Positions 1 through 11,374 of a DNA stretch of 64,000 bases are shown piece after piece. The notes below the pieces were generated by a model, which did not search any database, had not been told where the DNA came from, and saw only the letters and a list, made by a program, of their open reading frames with translations. The DNA lies in NCBI GenBank assembly GCA_012976225.1, contig JAAVVG010000010.1:124001-188000 (forward strand). The letters run 5' to 3'. The position numbers and the translations under genes are program-made. The DNA is from Golubevia sp. BC0850 (taxonomy: Eukaryota > Basidiomycota > Exobasidiomycetes > Golubeviales > Golubeviaceae). How positions within the stretch are numbered: the stretch's first letter is position 1; each line of letters opens with the position of its first letter.

Positions 1-730
1 CTCCATCGATCACCACTTCACCCATATTTTCACCTCTACGTAAGGAAGATGAAGATGATGCCTTTGAAGCCTTTGGTCCTCTGCTTCCTCCCCTACCACC
101 TCTAGAAGCGGAAGCAGCTGCAGCTTTCATCTGGGCGGTTCTAGCGATGGCTGCTTGTCTAGCCGGCTCTCTGTTGGAAGTACGATGTTCAAGGTAGATC
201 AACATAGAGGTTACAGCTTCAATTCAAACGTGGCCATAGAGCCCATCCCGTTCCATCTGGCCTCTCCTTTCAACAGTCACTCACGTCTTTTGATAGGTAT
301 CAGAGCTCATCAAGCTCATGTTGTGACCTCTGCTCTTGACCCAGCTTTCATTGCTACCACTCCCACTAGATCCAGTCGCGCTTGAAGTCTTGTCGGCTAG
401 AGTATCGCTTGAGGTGGTTGCTTGAGGCTGAGCTTTGGGGGTAATGACCAAAGATCTGTTGTGACTGCCACCTCTTGAGTTGTAGTTGTAAGCGCCTGCG
501 CCTCTAGGAGCACCTCTTGAAGAACCTCTAGCACCTCTCGTACCACCTCTGAAGGTTGAAGCGCCGCGATAGGAGGAGGTGGAGTTGTAGTTATGAGGAT
601 AGCCAGAGGGAGGATGGGAGTGAGTTGGAATGGATGAGTGAGGGGTTGCAGTCGAAGTTGCCTTGTGTTTTGAGATTGCTCCACTCAAAGCAGCAATTTG
701 AGCTAACAGAGCAGCTTGATCGTCTGCCAT
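1..730 (-). CDS. Probable CCCH zinc-finger protein, N-terminal part (runs off left edge)
   Basis: Only the start is present. Exon 1 is 730..285 and exon 2 is 170..1, with a GTGAGT...CAACAG intron between them. The frame continues smoothly across the join (K-T-E-P-A-R-Q). The N-terminus begins MADDQAALLAQIAALSGAI. It is followed by a Ser/His-rich stretch, an RGG/RGA-rich block at about residues 55-90 (seen as RGGTRGARGSSRGAPRGAG), and an N-R-S-L-V motif. No Cys3His cluster lies inside the window, so the zinc-finger call rests on my memory of similar N-termini in basidiomycete CCCH proteins and is tentative. The RGG block suggests RNA binding. The gene is divergent from RIT1, with 229 bp between start codons. 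Confidence 0.5.
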
Positions 731-959
731 GGGTAGTATAGTGTCGTGAATGTTGTCTTTGGGAGGAGAGAGAGATCACTTGAGCTATATTACGAGCAAA
801 GATGATCTCACAAAACCACTTTCTTCCTCTTACAAAGCCGAGCAGAAGATCTGACAAAATTCACCTTGTCAACTCAAAGGAAGATCCGTTGCGAAGGAAT
901 TTGGAAGGACATCTCTTCCTCTCAGTCTTCTCTGATCTCTCTCGCCATTCAGTCTGGAT

Positions 960-3211
960 ATGGATTCCATTGACATTGGTTTACAAGCCACCCAGATTAA
1001 AGATCAGAACAAAAAGTTCGTCAAGGAAATCAGAAGAGAGGCTACCAATCTGAAGAACAGACTCTCGAGCATCCATCAGGTGAGAAGCTCTTCGAAGAAC
1101 AAGGCAGGAAAAAAAGGTATCAAAGTACTCATTTTTACCTTCCCTCTTTGGTTTGTCCTCGCAGGACTCTCTGTTTGTAAGAAGGATACACAACGAGTAT
1201 CCACATCTGCCTCTAATACGTCAGTACCTTGCTCAGCAGAGCATAAAGACTCCGCAGACATGGAAGAGAGCCGCTGACCTTTCGTTTTGTCTCTCCCTTC
1301 TCTCCATAGCAAATCTTCGTTGCGGAGCTTGGTATACTCCTCCAGCTTTTTCAAAAGCTACCGCATACTTCAAGAGTACTGACGGTCATATGGGACAGTG
1401 GAGGTGCGTCGACTGGAGCGAAGAAAGATCCTTCGCCAGCCTTGGTTCTGAATCGTCTCTACCTTCTCCCACTGCCTTTCCAGATTTAGTCTCAAAAGAT
1501 CCAATATTCACCTCGTTGATTTGATAGAGAAAGAAGGAGGGTGAGTATTGTAGCCTGCGAGCCAGAACGGTGCTTGATCTTCAGAAGTCTGATTCGCTTT
1601 CTCTTTCGCAGAGCTATCCTCGTTGATTCGACCCGGAGAGGTAAAGTGGGTGCTAGCAATTCTTTGTTGATTACCCGTTTCTCTAAACTAACCCCTCTTT
1701 CTTACTTCGGCTCATGCAGTCCATCCCAGATGCCCTATCTAAAACTATTCCAATTTGGTGTTGCGTTCTAAACGAAGCTTCCAGTCGGAAGTACGGGTCT
1801 CCGAATCTCTCCCAACTTTCAAATTCAGAATTCAACGAATCATTTAACTTCAATCAATCGAAATCTGGAGAACAAGGGGGCGGAGCTTGGCTGAGAACAC
1901 CGGCAGAGGTGGTAGGACAAAGTGAACATCAACAGATCGCTTCAAAGGTCGATGGGTGGGTCAAACAGCTTCTAGTGAGTCAATTCGAACCTATCTCTGC
2001 TCTACTTTAAGTTTCGAAGCTGACATCGATTCTCTTCTGCTTTGCAGGCTTCCGATCTGCCAATACCCCATCTCGAGCTTCCACTACTTCCAATCTTCGT
2101 CACTCCAACATCCGCCCCTACAATCTCAGAGGCGACCCTCGAATCTCTATCAGTCTCTACTTCAGCTTCGAATTTTCTTCCTCTCATTCTTCTCTCGACC
2201 TCTCACGCAATCTCGTCTGGTCAAACTCAATCCAACTCTCTTTTCCCAAATTCAAGCTCTCCGATCTTCACTTACGTTCAAGGGGCAGGAGATGACCACG
2301 AAGCTTGGTCTTTGGGATTGACGCCAGCTATGTTTTGGGATCAAGAAAATCATGAAGTCCTACTCAACTGCGACAGGGATCAATTGGAAGCAACGGTCAA
2401 AGGAATAGTAAAGGACAAAGATAAACGACAAGTCAAAGTCAAGAGTGGAGGTAATGAGAAATGGTTTATCCCTCTAGGAAGCGAAGTCGGAGAAGATGTT
2501 GTGGGCGAAAGTGAAGAAGAAGAAGAATTTCAAGATGATAGGATCGGAAAGACAGATCTCTTTATAGGTCAAAGGGATCTAGATCATACTTTTAATGAGA
2601 TTGAGAGGCGGAAGTATTCTCTGATTATTCACTGCACTGCTGAAGAAGTCAAGTTAGAGAAACAGTCAGAAGAAGCACATCTCAGTAGCAAGACTCCTAC
2701 CTCAAAGATTGCCAACTTGGGAATAGAAGAAGGAAAGAGAGGTATCTCAAAGTTTGCTCTATCTGTACCGACGATTATTCCTATCATCCAGAAACGTCTG
2801 GAATACTTAGAATCCACTTCAAGCTTTCAAGAAGAGCCAGATAAAATTCTGATCTGCAGCTCTGATGGAAAAGATGTGCCTGGAAGTTTGGCTATCTTAT
2901 GTCTTGCTCTTTTCTTCGATGATTCTCAAACACCTCTCATTTCGTCAACCAATCATGGCTCCTTCAGTTCCACCTTGAACGCCTCTCAAGAAAGCCAATT
3001 AGCCTCTACCGTTGATTCAACCCCTTTCACACCTCCTTCAAAGTCTCAATCCCAGCTACTAGAAGAGCACCGAAAAGGTCTCACGAAATCCAGTCTTCAG
3101 AAAAGGCTAGAATGGCTAGTCACCAGTAATCCTAATTCTGTTCCAAGTCGGTCCCACCTCAAGAGAATTAATGAATGGTTGTTGAGTCCGAAAGGAGGGA
3201 GGTTTGGCTAG
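960..3211 (+). CDS. RIT1: tRNA A64-2'-O-ribosylphosphate transferase (initiator tRNA modification)
   Basis: Seven exons: 960..1079, 1165..1219, 1310..1403, 1484..1540, 1612..1645, 1720..1974, 2048..3211 (592 aa). Rit1 adds phosphoribosyl to A64 of initiator Met-tRNA, which keeps it out of elongation. Visible family motifs are NLRCGAWY, YFKSTDGHMGQW, ILVDSTRRGKS and PDALSKTIPIWC in the N-terminal domain, and CSSDGKDVPGS near residue 495, the signature of the C-terminal phosphatase-like fold. Exon 5 is only 34 nt. Its donor is the GTGGGT at 1646, because the nearer GTAAAG would break the frame. The 1220-1309 intron is 90 nt and open in frame, but the family alignment shows it is spliced out. 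A charged insert (about residues 310-350) precedes the C-terminal domain. Confidence 0.93.
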
Positions 3212-3812
3212 CAAAGGGGATTGTACTGTACATTCACGAAATCAAAAGCTTTTACACCACAAAATGAACTTACCAACTCATCTTCCCCTTCCTCTTCTTC
3301 TCCCGGCAAGCTGTTCTCAACGATCGTAATCTTGACTAACAATGACTCTTTCTTAGTGATTGGAGTTCTGTCTCCCAAAAGCATGTCCTCTAAACCTCTT
3401 TTGAATCTTCCGTCAACATTCTTGCATTCTTATCCCGCTCTCTCCTTTAACCTTCATTGTCGATTCTTAATTCTTCTCGATTCTTGAATCTAACATTTCA
3501 AGCGATTTCGGCTTTCTGAATTATCTGAAGGAAGTGAATTGCTCTTGCCTTTCAAGACGATGTCTCTCGCCGACTTCCTTTGAAAACCTTCTAATAAAGG
3601 CGAGCGAACAAGTTACAAAGCTTGGCAAAGTCACCTTTGACAACTCAAAGAGAGAACAAAGAGACTCGAAATGAAAACTCAGAAAAAAACAAAAGTTAGA
3701 TGTGTTTCAAATCGAAACGCGAGCCCCTGAAATTTCGAAAAGTGTTCCTAGATTGGTGGTACAAGTCCATCACATCACTTGCGTCTTGCAAGAAAGAAAA
3801 AAAGAATCATCC
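3212..3812. other. Convergent intergenic region with a coding-like minus-strand fragment
   Basis: Lies between the 3' ends of RIT1 and the PDI gene. On the minus strand 3412..3274 is open and reads GRFKRGLEDMLLGDRTPITK and onward to an acidic end followed by a GTAAGT. It resembles a fragment at 30.8-31.1 kb (see findings). No full gene model could be built. Confidence 0.4.
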
Positions 3813-6362
3813 TCACAGCTCATCGTGACTTTTCTTCCTCAATCTTTCTCTCTCCCTCTCATCTTCACTCTCCTTAATTCTCTGATATTCTTCTTCTTCT
3901 TCATCCAAAATTTGACCATAACCTTTAACGCCTCTATCATCCTTCTCTTTAAACCTTTCTTTCACCATTCCTAACATATCTTCCAAATTTTCTCTTTGTA
4001 ACATTCCCATCACTTCACTCATAGTTTCTTTATCAACTTGTAAATTTTTCATAAGCCATTCTTCAGCATCTTTTGCCATTTGAACAGCTAATTTTGGATC
4101 ATCTTGAAATAATTTTGTGGCATCTCTTTGAGCTTGAGCTAAATCTGATGAATACTCTTCATCTAAATCTACGTTTTCAGAGACCATGAAGTTTTTGAAA
4201 GAGGTTAAAAGTTTGGATTTGGTTGTGTCCCAAGATAAGGTTTCTTCCCTTTGCCCTTCTCCTGAGGAAGTTGATGAATCAGAATCAGAACTTGAAGAAG
4301 CTTCAAATTCAGAATCAGAATCGGAATCGGAATCAGAATCAGAAGCTGTTAGATTGATAGAGCCCCTGATCTTCTCAGCAGCTTCAGAGACATTTTCGAT
4401 GATCCCTTCCAAAACATTTGAACCTTCTTGAGTGAAATTCTTTAAAGCTTCTTGACCTACTTCAACCACCGAAGCGTAGATTTCTTGACCTGCAGAAGCC
4501 ATTGAAGCAGCCATAGAAACCAAAGGACTATCCGAATCTTGAGAAGAGGTTGGCTCGGAAGAAGCAGAGGAGGCCGAAGACTTCTTCTCTTCAGGTTCTC
4601 CAAACACCTAGAAATCCAAAAGAGGAAAAATAACATCAACAGTCAGTCGAAAAGAAAATCAAGATCTAGCTCTTCATCCTAATGGAAAAAAGGCTTGAAA
4701 CTCACCAACTTCTTAGCCTCACCCTCAACTCCCTTTTCCTTCTTCTTCAATTCCTCCATTTGTTTCTTAGTTTTCTCAGCAGCTTCACTAAACCTTTTCT
4801 TTTTCTCTTCCTTTTCCTTTTGTTCCTTTTTCAATTTCTCCTCAGTTTTTTGTGGTTTCCATTCATAAGCTCCACCACTTCCTTCTTCTGGGTTCCTACC
4901 TTCTTTTTCTGAATTCTTCCCAAGTTTAATCCCTTCCTTGTTTCCTTTTTGTTTACCATCTAAATTGATTTTATGTTCTTTGAAACCTTCTTTATGTTCT
5001 ACTTTACCCTCTTTCTTCTCCTTCGTGACCTTAGGTTTAACCTTGGTTTTAGGTTTTTCACTATCCTTCCTATCAACTCCACCAACTTCCTCCTTTATCT
5101 CATCTAACCAACCTCTCATTTCTCTATAACCATTTTTCCCTGCAAATCTTTTAAAATTGCCTTTTTGGAAGGGAGAACTGGAAGAAGAAGGAATGACAAT
5201 CAAGATTGGAAGGTCTTTATCATCTTTAATATCTAGACCTAGATGAATACGAGCTGAAGATCTAACTGAAGCTGAATCTGCTTTTAGGAAGGAGAAACTC
5301 ATGGAGGAACGGAAATCTAAGGCTAGGGATCGGTAGAGTGGGGAAGAGGAATGTCTAAATTGGGATGGGATGAAAAAAGGGTTAGAATCCAATGTAAAAG
5401 AGAGAGGAAATGAGGAAGATGTAGAAGACGCATAACTTACTTGGAGGAGAAAAGGATGACCTTTGGAGTGTCGGGATTCTGAAACAGGGAAAGGGTGAAT
5501 GGGTGGTGAGTGAGGTTGGTATTCTGAGATCGAGATCTTCTTTCTCCTCCACTCTCTATTCAAGAGGACTTCCTAGTCTTGATTTCTGATCATCAGATCC
5601 ACTCAGCTTCCCCTTTCAAGAGAGGACAGCAGTTGAAAGGGTGGAGTAGGACAGGAACTTTAATCACTTCCATTCGCGTGACTTCCTTTTCCCCGTTTGA
5701 CCTCTCTTTGGATCCAACATAAGCTCCTTTGAATTAAAGACAGCCAGGCTCAGCATCCTAAGACATGAGAAAGGAGGTCCGGCAAGTGATGAACCTCAGC
5801 GCAGTAACTCTTCTCTCCACCAAACCCTGTCAGATCTCTTTCTCCTTCCGTATGCTATGATATCCCGTTCACTCACCTTTTCAACCCAATCCAATAATTC
5901 CTCAGCCTTCAACTTCTTAGCTCCCAAAGGTAATTGTTCCACACTCCAATCAGCCATACTTTTCCCATTTCTTTCACCTCTATAATCCTTTGGCAATCTC
6001 TTCTTCGTAGGTGGGAACATTTTCAAAGTTGGGAAACCTTTGATTTCATACTTCCCACAAATCGATTTGTTCTTTTCATCATCACAATCTAAGTTTGCGA
6101 ATTTTGTGACTCCATCTACTGCTTTGGCTGCTTTTTCAAATTCTGGAACTAATTTTTGACAATGACCACACCAAGGTGCTGTGAAGGCTACCATGGTTGG
6201 TTTATCTATATCTAGTACTTCTCGTTTGAATGAAGAAGAAGTTAATTGAATCACTTTTGAATTAGGCGGGAAGAGAGCGGCCTGTGTTAGAATGGGTAGA
6301 AGGAGTAGAAGTGGTAGGAGGAGTAGAGACAGATGACTTCTTGTAGGTTGAAGATTTGACAT
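3813..6362 (-). CDS. ER protein disulfide isomerase-like protein with HDEL retention signal
   Basis: Four exons: 6362..5877, 5478..5441, 5354..4706, 4607..3813 (655 aa). The order is: signal peptide (residues 1-29, Leu-rich), one thioredoxin domain with active site APWCGHC (Cys65/Cys68) and the G-F-P-T cis-Pro loop, a second thioredoxin-like fold starting NPDTPKVILFSSK, a long Lys/Glu-rich coiled region (about 265-390), an acidic Ser/Asp repeat coded by GAATCA/GAATCG hexamers (4309-4345), and the C-terminus KSHDEL. The signal peptide plus HDEL place it in the ER lumen, where it would form or rearrange disulfides. The first half resembles yeast Mpd1 and P5-type PDIs; the charged tail of about 390 residues is much longer than in those enzymes. 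Exon 2 is only 38 nt. Confidence 0.88.
4706..6362. promoter_or_regulatory. Introns of the PDI gene
   Basis: The gaps at 5479-5876 (398 nt, the longest intron in the window), 5355-5440 and 4608-4705 are introns with GTGAGT or GTAAGT donors. The 5479-5876 stretch holds no other coding signal that I can see. Confidence 0.6.
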
Positions 6363-6648
6363 CTTGAAGGAAGCTCAACTCTAAGATGTTCTTAAGTGGA
6401 AGGGAAGAGCAAAAGGATGGAATAGGATGAATGCTTGGAAAGATTGTTATCTGTGCCAGCTCATCGACCCTCAATTCGCCGAGCACCCCCGAAGCATTCA
6501 TTCATTCATTCTCTTCTCTTGTTCTTGATCTTCGTTCTTCTCCTTCCCATCGTTCTCTTCTATTCTCTTTTCTGCTTTCTCTTCTCCTTGCTTGCTTGCT
6601 TCTTACCTTTCCAGGTTAACCATAACCATAACCATTCCCACCCGAGGG
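6363..6648. promoter_or_regulatory. Shared divergent promoter, PDI / PPR-like gene
   Basis: 286 bp between divergent start codons. It is pyrimidine-rich on the + strand just before the PPR-like gene. No specific binding site is claimed. Confidence 0.4.
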
Positions 6649-9600
6649 ATGGCCTCAACTTCAACTTCAAGATCTAACTTAGTCTTAGTTTTCCTTTCTT
6701 CACTGAAAGAGCCGACTACCATTTCTGCCAGAAAAGTTTTAGGTCTACCTCAACGTTCTCATCACTTTCATTCAAATTCACTTTCCTTACCAATCCTTTC
6801 AACTCAATCATCCAATCAATTCGAATCATCTAACAACTTCAATTCCAATACTCGGCGGAACAATCACAATTCTTCTTCCTCTTCGAGATGGGTAGCCAAT
6901 CATCCTTTAGCTCCTCGGCCAGAAACTGGTTCAGATATGTCTTTAGATCCAAAAGGGATCGACAATTCAGTCTTCGAAGAAGAATCAGTTGAATATCATT
7001 TGAATCGAATTCAATTCGTCCCTGATTCTGACTCTGATTCTCAACCCCAACCTCAACAAGATCTTCCTCAATTCTCAAACCCAACTCAAGAATCAATGTC
7101 TCGACTTGCAAATTCAAATTCAATGCTGCTTCATAATCCGTTACCTTCAGCTTCCTTACTACTTTCAAAATCCATTCTCTCTTCAAATAAGCCTTCCATT
7201 TCAATCCCTTCTTCCATTTCTCTTTTGAAAGATTTCCTAAACTTAGGAACCGATTTAAGTAATGAAGATCCTTCAACAATTTATACTCTTGCAGCTTTAA
7301 GATCTCTGAGATTGGGTTTAAGAGATGAAGTTTTAATTTGGTTAAGGTTGAGTCCTTCTTCCTTTGAAGAAGGTCAAATCAATTTACCTTCAGAAACGAT
7401 TCAAAGAATTAGAGAAGAAAGAGAGGAGGAGGAAACGGAAACCATAGCTAAAGATGAAGGAGAGAAATCAATCAGTAACAAAGAACTTTGGAAATTAATC
7501 TTTCTACATTCTTTAAATTCAACTTCGAAAATCACAACTGATTTAAACTTTTTAACCGAACTTCTAAAAGAATATTCAAGTAAAGGTTGGCTATCTGATC
7601 AAACCTCTACTAGGAACTTGAAGTTGTTCCAAGATCTCTTAGCTAGAATCTTGAGATATTCCTCTCCCTTCACTCAAACGGAATCAAGTTGTTTCATCGA
7701 GGTTTGGAAATCGATAGTCTTGAAATCAAGGAAATCGTCTAAAGAACAAGGTGACGTAACAAGTATTTATCTAGAGAAAAAAGGCCTACCAAATCTCTTT
7801 GGGTTGATCATCAGAACTTTAACTCTGGCGGGAAAGTTTAGAGAGGCTGAAGCTTTTATTCGATTGAGTGGAAGCTTTATTTTCGATGCTTCTCTTTCTG
7901 AAAGAGAAGTTGATGCTAAGGAATTTGGGTTTGAAATCCATACTTTTACTTATAAGTTGATTGTAGAGGAAATCTTTAAAAATCAACGAAAGTTTGAGGG
8001 TCAAGAACTGGGATTGAAAGCCGAGGAGATCGAAAGAGGGTTGATCGAGAGACAGAAATTGAATGTTGGATCTGTCAATGAAGTGAGAGAGGGAAATCAA
8101 AAAGGTTTAGATAACAAAACTCAAGAACTTCCAGTTGATCCATTTATTTCTTCTTTTCCCTCTTTGAGTCCTAGGTTAAAAATCAAAGAAAATCGACCTC
8201 AAGATGAAAAAATCAAGCCAGTCTTAAGTCAAATCCAAGTTGAGAGACTTTCAAAATCTCAATTGAATCGAAATTTAGAATATCTACTCAAAGATGCAAA
8301 GGTTTTGGAACTTAGAAAAGCAAGAAATTCAATGATCAAAGCTCTGAGAAACGATTTAAAATCTCAAACTCTTGAAGTCAAAAAGAAATCAAAATTGAAA
8401 TTGAACCTTGAAGGAAATTCGATGAAAAGTCTTTCTTTTAATCATCTGCCTTCAGTTAGAAACTTGGCTAAGTTCCTTTTTCGAGTCTCTCAAAAAAATC
8501 AGAAACTGTCCAAAGTTAAGACAAGATCCTGGAGGAAAGTCAAAGGAGGTTTAAGAAGGACTCGAATTTCACGTTCTCCTTGTCAAAGACCAGTAGTACC
8601 TAGACCTTTTTATGAACCTCTACTTGAAGCTTTGAGAACTTCTAGAGGTGGGAAAGGTTTGATTGAAAGTTCCATCCTTTTTGAAACAGTCAATACTAGA
8701 ATCGGGATGAGAAATGAGAAGAGATATTTGAGAGGGTTGAAATATTATAAGGAAAACTTCTTGATGGGTGAAAATGAAGGTTGTGGTGGGATTTGCGAGG
8801 AGGTTTTTGGAAGTGTTGGGATTAAGGAAATTAGGTTGGAGGACATTCCAGAGGGTAGGCAGTTGGGATTTGGACCTGGTGGTGGAAGGAGAAGAAGAAG
8901 TGAAGAGGATGGAATTAGCCAAGATTTATTGAGAATTGAGAAAGGAAGTTTCTCTGGAAAAAAGATCTGGCCTAGCTCTCATTCGATTCCAATAATTCTT
9001 AAAGCTTTGATTAATCTAGCAGTCAGTGACTCTAGAAAAATCCTTTGGCACAAAGATCTGAATTTTAGGAAAGGTCCTAAAGTCGAGAGATTAAGTCTAC
9101 TTTATGATTGTTGGATTCAAAAAGCTTTTCCATTTGATTCAAATCCACCAGAAAATCAAGTTAACTCATCTACTTCTTCCATCGTCATCGAGAAAAGGTC
9201 TGAATGGGGAAAAATCCTCAACATCTCTTCTACTTCAATTCCTTTTAATCCTTCTCCTCCTTCAGCAATCATCACTACTCATGCTTTCGATCAATTCATA
9301 AGAGGCTTTTTATCAATCAGAGAAACTGTCGAAAATCAAAAGAGATTATCACATTCAACCAATCAAGAAATTGGTTTCATTTCAAATGGTTTTTCAAAAG
9401 CTTTGCAAGTTTTGAATCACATGGAAACCAAAGGGATTTTGAAACCTACTGTTTCAACTTGGACTATGATTTTAGAAGCTGTAGCTAGAGAAGGTAGAGA
9501 TTTCAAAATCCCATCTTCTCAAGAAACTTCAGAAACCAGTCTTAACAATGGTTTAGCTTGGAAAAGAACTAAGAATTTAGCTAAAGAATTGGGGATCATC

Positions 9601-10020
9601 ATTGATAGAACTGAAGATCAAGAACAAGAACATAAACCTTCTTTGCCTTTAGCAACTTTAGCTACTTATACTTCTTTGATTAGAGGTTTGATCTCAGTTA
9701 AGAAATTCAAAGGTGGTCCAATGTTGAAAGAAGCTAGAGAAGTTGTTGAAGCTATGTATTTGGCAGCTAGTAGGAATCAGAAAGCAAGAACTGGTGCCAG
9801 TTCAAGAAAGGATCGTGAAAGTGGAAATGAGTATGATTCTTCAGTTGGGTTTACAATTAATGAGATTAGGAGGAATCCTTTGACTAGAGGTGTCTTGCTT
9901 AGATTGGAGAAATTGGAAAGCATGGATTTGAAAAGGTTGGAGCTGGAGAGGGAGAGGGAAAAATTGGAGAGAGAGAGGGAAGATTGGGGGCAGAATGGTG
10001 AGAAGAGGAATTGGAGGTAA
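6649..10020 (+). CDS. Large probable mitochondrial PPR-like protein
   Basis: Single exon, 1123 aa. The reading frame is open from 6592, but the first ATG is at 6649 in a good context (GGGATGGCC). The N-terminus is rich in Ser, Arg and Thr with almost no acidic residues for about 55 residues, which fits a mitochondrial targeting peptide. The C-terminal third contains helical-hairpin text typical of pentatricopeptide repeats, for example ALQVLNHMETKGILKPTVST and TYTSLIRGLI, and a preceding AFDQFIRGFL segment. The middle (about 500-720) is very basic. PPR proteins of this kind bind organellar RNA; the target cannot be told. Repeats are weak, so the family call is an inference. The C-terminus is a Glu/Arg-rich helix. 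Confidence 0.6.
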   Translation: MASTSTSRSNLVLVFLSSLKEPTTISARKVLGLPQRSHHFHSNSLSLPILSTQSSNQFESSNNFNSNTRRNNHNSSSSSRWVANHPLAPRPETGSDMSLDPKGIDNSVFEEESVEYHLNRIQFVPDSDSDSQPQPQQDLPQFSNPTQESMSRLANSNSMLLHNPLPSASLLLSKSILSSNKPSISIPSSISLLKDFLNLGTDLSNEDPSTIYTLAALRSLRLGLRDEVLIWLRLSPSSFEEGQINLPSETIQRIREEREEEETETIAKDEGEKSISNKELWKLIFLHSLNSTSKITTDLNFLTELLKEYSSKGWLSDQTSTRNLKLFQDLLARILRYSSPFTQTESSCFIEVWKSIVLKSRKSSKEQGDVTSIYLEKKGLPNLFGLIIRTLTLAGKFREAEAFIRLSGSFIFDASLSEREVDAKEFGFEIHTFTYKLIVEEIFKNQRKFEGQELGLKAEEIERGLIERQKLNVGSVNEVREGNQKGLDNKTQELPVDPFISSFPSLSPRLKIKENRPQDEKIKPVLSQIQVERLSKSQLNRNLEYLLKDAKVLELRKARNSMIKALRNDLKSQTLEVKKKSKLKLNLEGNSMKSLSFNHLPSVRNLAKFLFRVSQKNQKLSKVKTRSWRKVKGGLRRTRISRSPCQRPVVPRPFYEPLLEALRTSRGGKGLIESSILFETVNTRIGMRNEKRYLRGLKYYKENFLMGENEGCGGICEEVFGSVGIKEIRLEDIPEGRQLGFGPGGGRRRRSEEDGISQDLLRIEKGSFSGKKIWPSSHSIPIILKALINLAVSDSRKILWHKDLNFRKGPKVERLSLLYDCWIQKAFPFDSNPPENQVNSSTSSIVIEKRSEWGKILNISSTSIPFNPSPPSAIITTHAFDQFIRGFLSIRETVENQKRLSHSTNQEIGFISNGFSKALQVLNHMETKGILKPTVSTWTMILEAVAREGRDFKIPSSQETSETSLNNGLAWKRTKNLAKELGIIIDRTEDQEQEHKPSLPLATLATYTSLIRGLISVKKFKGGPMLKEAREVVEAMYLAASRNQKARTGASSRKDRESGNEYDSSVGFTINEIRRNPLTRGVLLRLEKLESMDLKRLELEREREKLEREREDWGQNGEKRNWR

Positions 10021-10555
10021 TTGAGAGCTTGATAGGGGAAGAAGGGAAGGATGAGAAGAATTGAATCTTTTAATTTTATCATTTTCATCATCTTGTTATC
10101 ATCACATCAAACTTGCTTTGTTTCAATCGTTGACAATCTCTTGCACTGCAATGTCCACCCAACTTCTACTCTCTCAGCGGAGTAAATAGGACCCCCCAGG
10201 AAGAAGTGAGAGAGACTCGTTTGATAATGAGAGAAAAGAAGGAAGGAAGGAAACGAAGAGACTGTAATGTAGAAAGCGTCGTTCGTCGACGGCGATCTTT
10301 CTATCGTCATCTCGTAGCCTCTGAGCTTTTCTTGCATGTTCTCTTGTATCTTGCTAGGGTCTGATCTCTCTTTTTTTTGAGGCGGATCTCCACACTCTTA
10401 CTAGAAGAGGAGAGGAGAGGAGAGCGGATTAAAGAAAAAGTTGGAGGGCGATTACCCGCTTCGTTTCCTTCTTCCTCTCGAAATCTTTCTCAGGAGCCAA
10501 CTTGTTGAATTTAAAAATCATGTACAATCATTGCGAAAAGCAGAAAAAAAACGAA
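10021..10555. other. Convergent intergenic region
   Basis: 3' flanks of the PPR-like gene (+) and of the unrecognised minus-strand gene. A short purine repeat (GGAGA units) lies near 10405-10425. Nothing else was recognised. Confidence 0.4.
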
Positions 10556-10741
10556 TCATTCAGCGGTGCCTTCTCCCTCGAATTCTTCCAACTCTCTTTT
10601 TGCCTCCTCCAAAATCGCCTCTTGAACCTTGATGTTATGTTGCAATCTCAAACGTTTCACCTCTCTCTCTTGCTCCATTCTAATCTTGTCCCTCGCATGC
10701 CTATGTTCGTTTCGAATCCTCTCGACTTCCTTTTGATGCTC
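10556..10741 (-). other. 61-codon coiled-coil reading frame directly after the in-frame TAG
   Basis: Continuous with the upstream exon in the same frame. It is rich in Glu, Arg, Lys and Gln with heptad-like spacing and ends in EFEGEGTAE and TGA. It looks like the natural C-terminus of the gene above. Confidence 0.45.
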
Positions 10742-11374
10742 CTATTCCATTTGCTCTGATCTCCTTTTCTTTGATTGAGAGGTGGAAGAAGAAGCAGAAA
10801 GGTCTTCAGGTCGGCTTGGTCTAGGTTTGGGTTTTCCGAATGGATTTGTTTCCTTTTGAAATGGTTGGCTGTCCTTCGTTTCCGAAGTGGTAGAACCAGG
10901 AGCGGCAGGAAGGGGTGATGGCAGAATTAGGCCATAAGAGGTTCCAGCTCCCGAAGCCGGTCTGTCTCCACTTCCAGAAGCTTTGGAAGATCCTGTGAAA
11001 CAGTGAAAGCGATGAATTGGGAGGTTTGAATGAGTCGACGATCATACATGCCTTCCAGACTTTCGGGACTCGCCGACTCGAGTCGACCAATTCCCAAATC
11101 TCTCTCCTTGCGAGCATCTGCTGTCGGAGTCTTTGCTGTTGATGGGGGCTTTCGCTTACCAGAAAAAGTCGATGGGGGTACAGCACGACCGTGTACTAGT
11201 AAGTGAAGGGAGGCTTCGTTCCGTTTCTCTTTCTCAGCAACCTTTGCAGCAGCGGTTCTTTCTCTGGCAGCTTCGATTCTTCAGGAGTAAACCATATTTT
11301 TGTTACAACCCGGCGACGACTTCCTCGTTGATGACTGTTGAACTTCTCAGGATTGATTCAGCCTTCCTTGCCAT
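10742..11374 (-). CDS. Unrecognised basic/coiled-coil protein, with same-frame extension after a TAG
   Basis: Model: 11374..11310, 11263..11052, 10992..10742 (175 aa, ending at TAG 10744-10742). Intron 1 is 46 nt (GTTGTA donor). Intron 2 would be a GC-AG intron (AAG|GCATGT); it is the join that keeps the frame. The protein starts MARKAESILRSSTVINEEVV, then has a Lys/Arg/Ala-rich helix, a Ser/Pro-rich middle and KKRRSEQME before the stop. The same frame is open for another 61 codons to TGA at 10556 and reads as a strongly charged coiled coil (EHQKEVERIRNEHRHARDKI and onward). I do not recognise the family. It could be a real gene with read-through, a mutated allele, or a wrong splice model. 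Confidence 0.4.

Noticed and set aside
1646-1719. GTAAAG at 1641 as the RIT1 intron donor
   Set aside because: It shifts the frame; GTGGGT at 1646 restores the conserved STRRGKS-PDALSKTIPIWC join.
4682-5129. Plus-strand open frames opposite the PDI gene
   Set aside because: Phe/Leu/Ser-rich products caused by the Lys/Glu-rich antisense coding strand.
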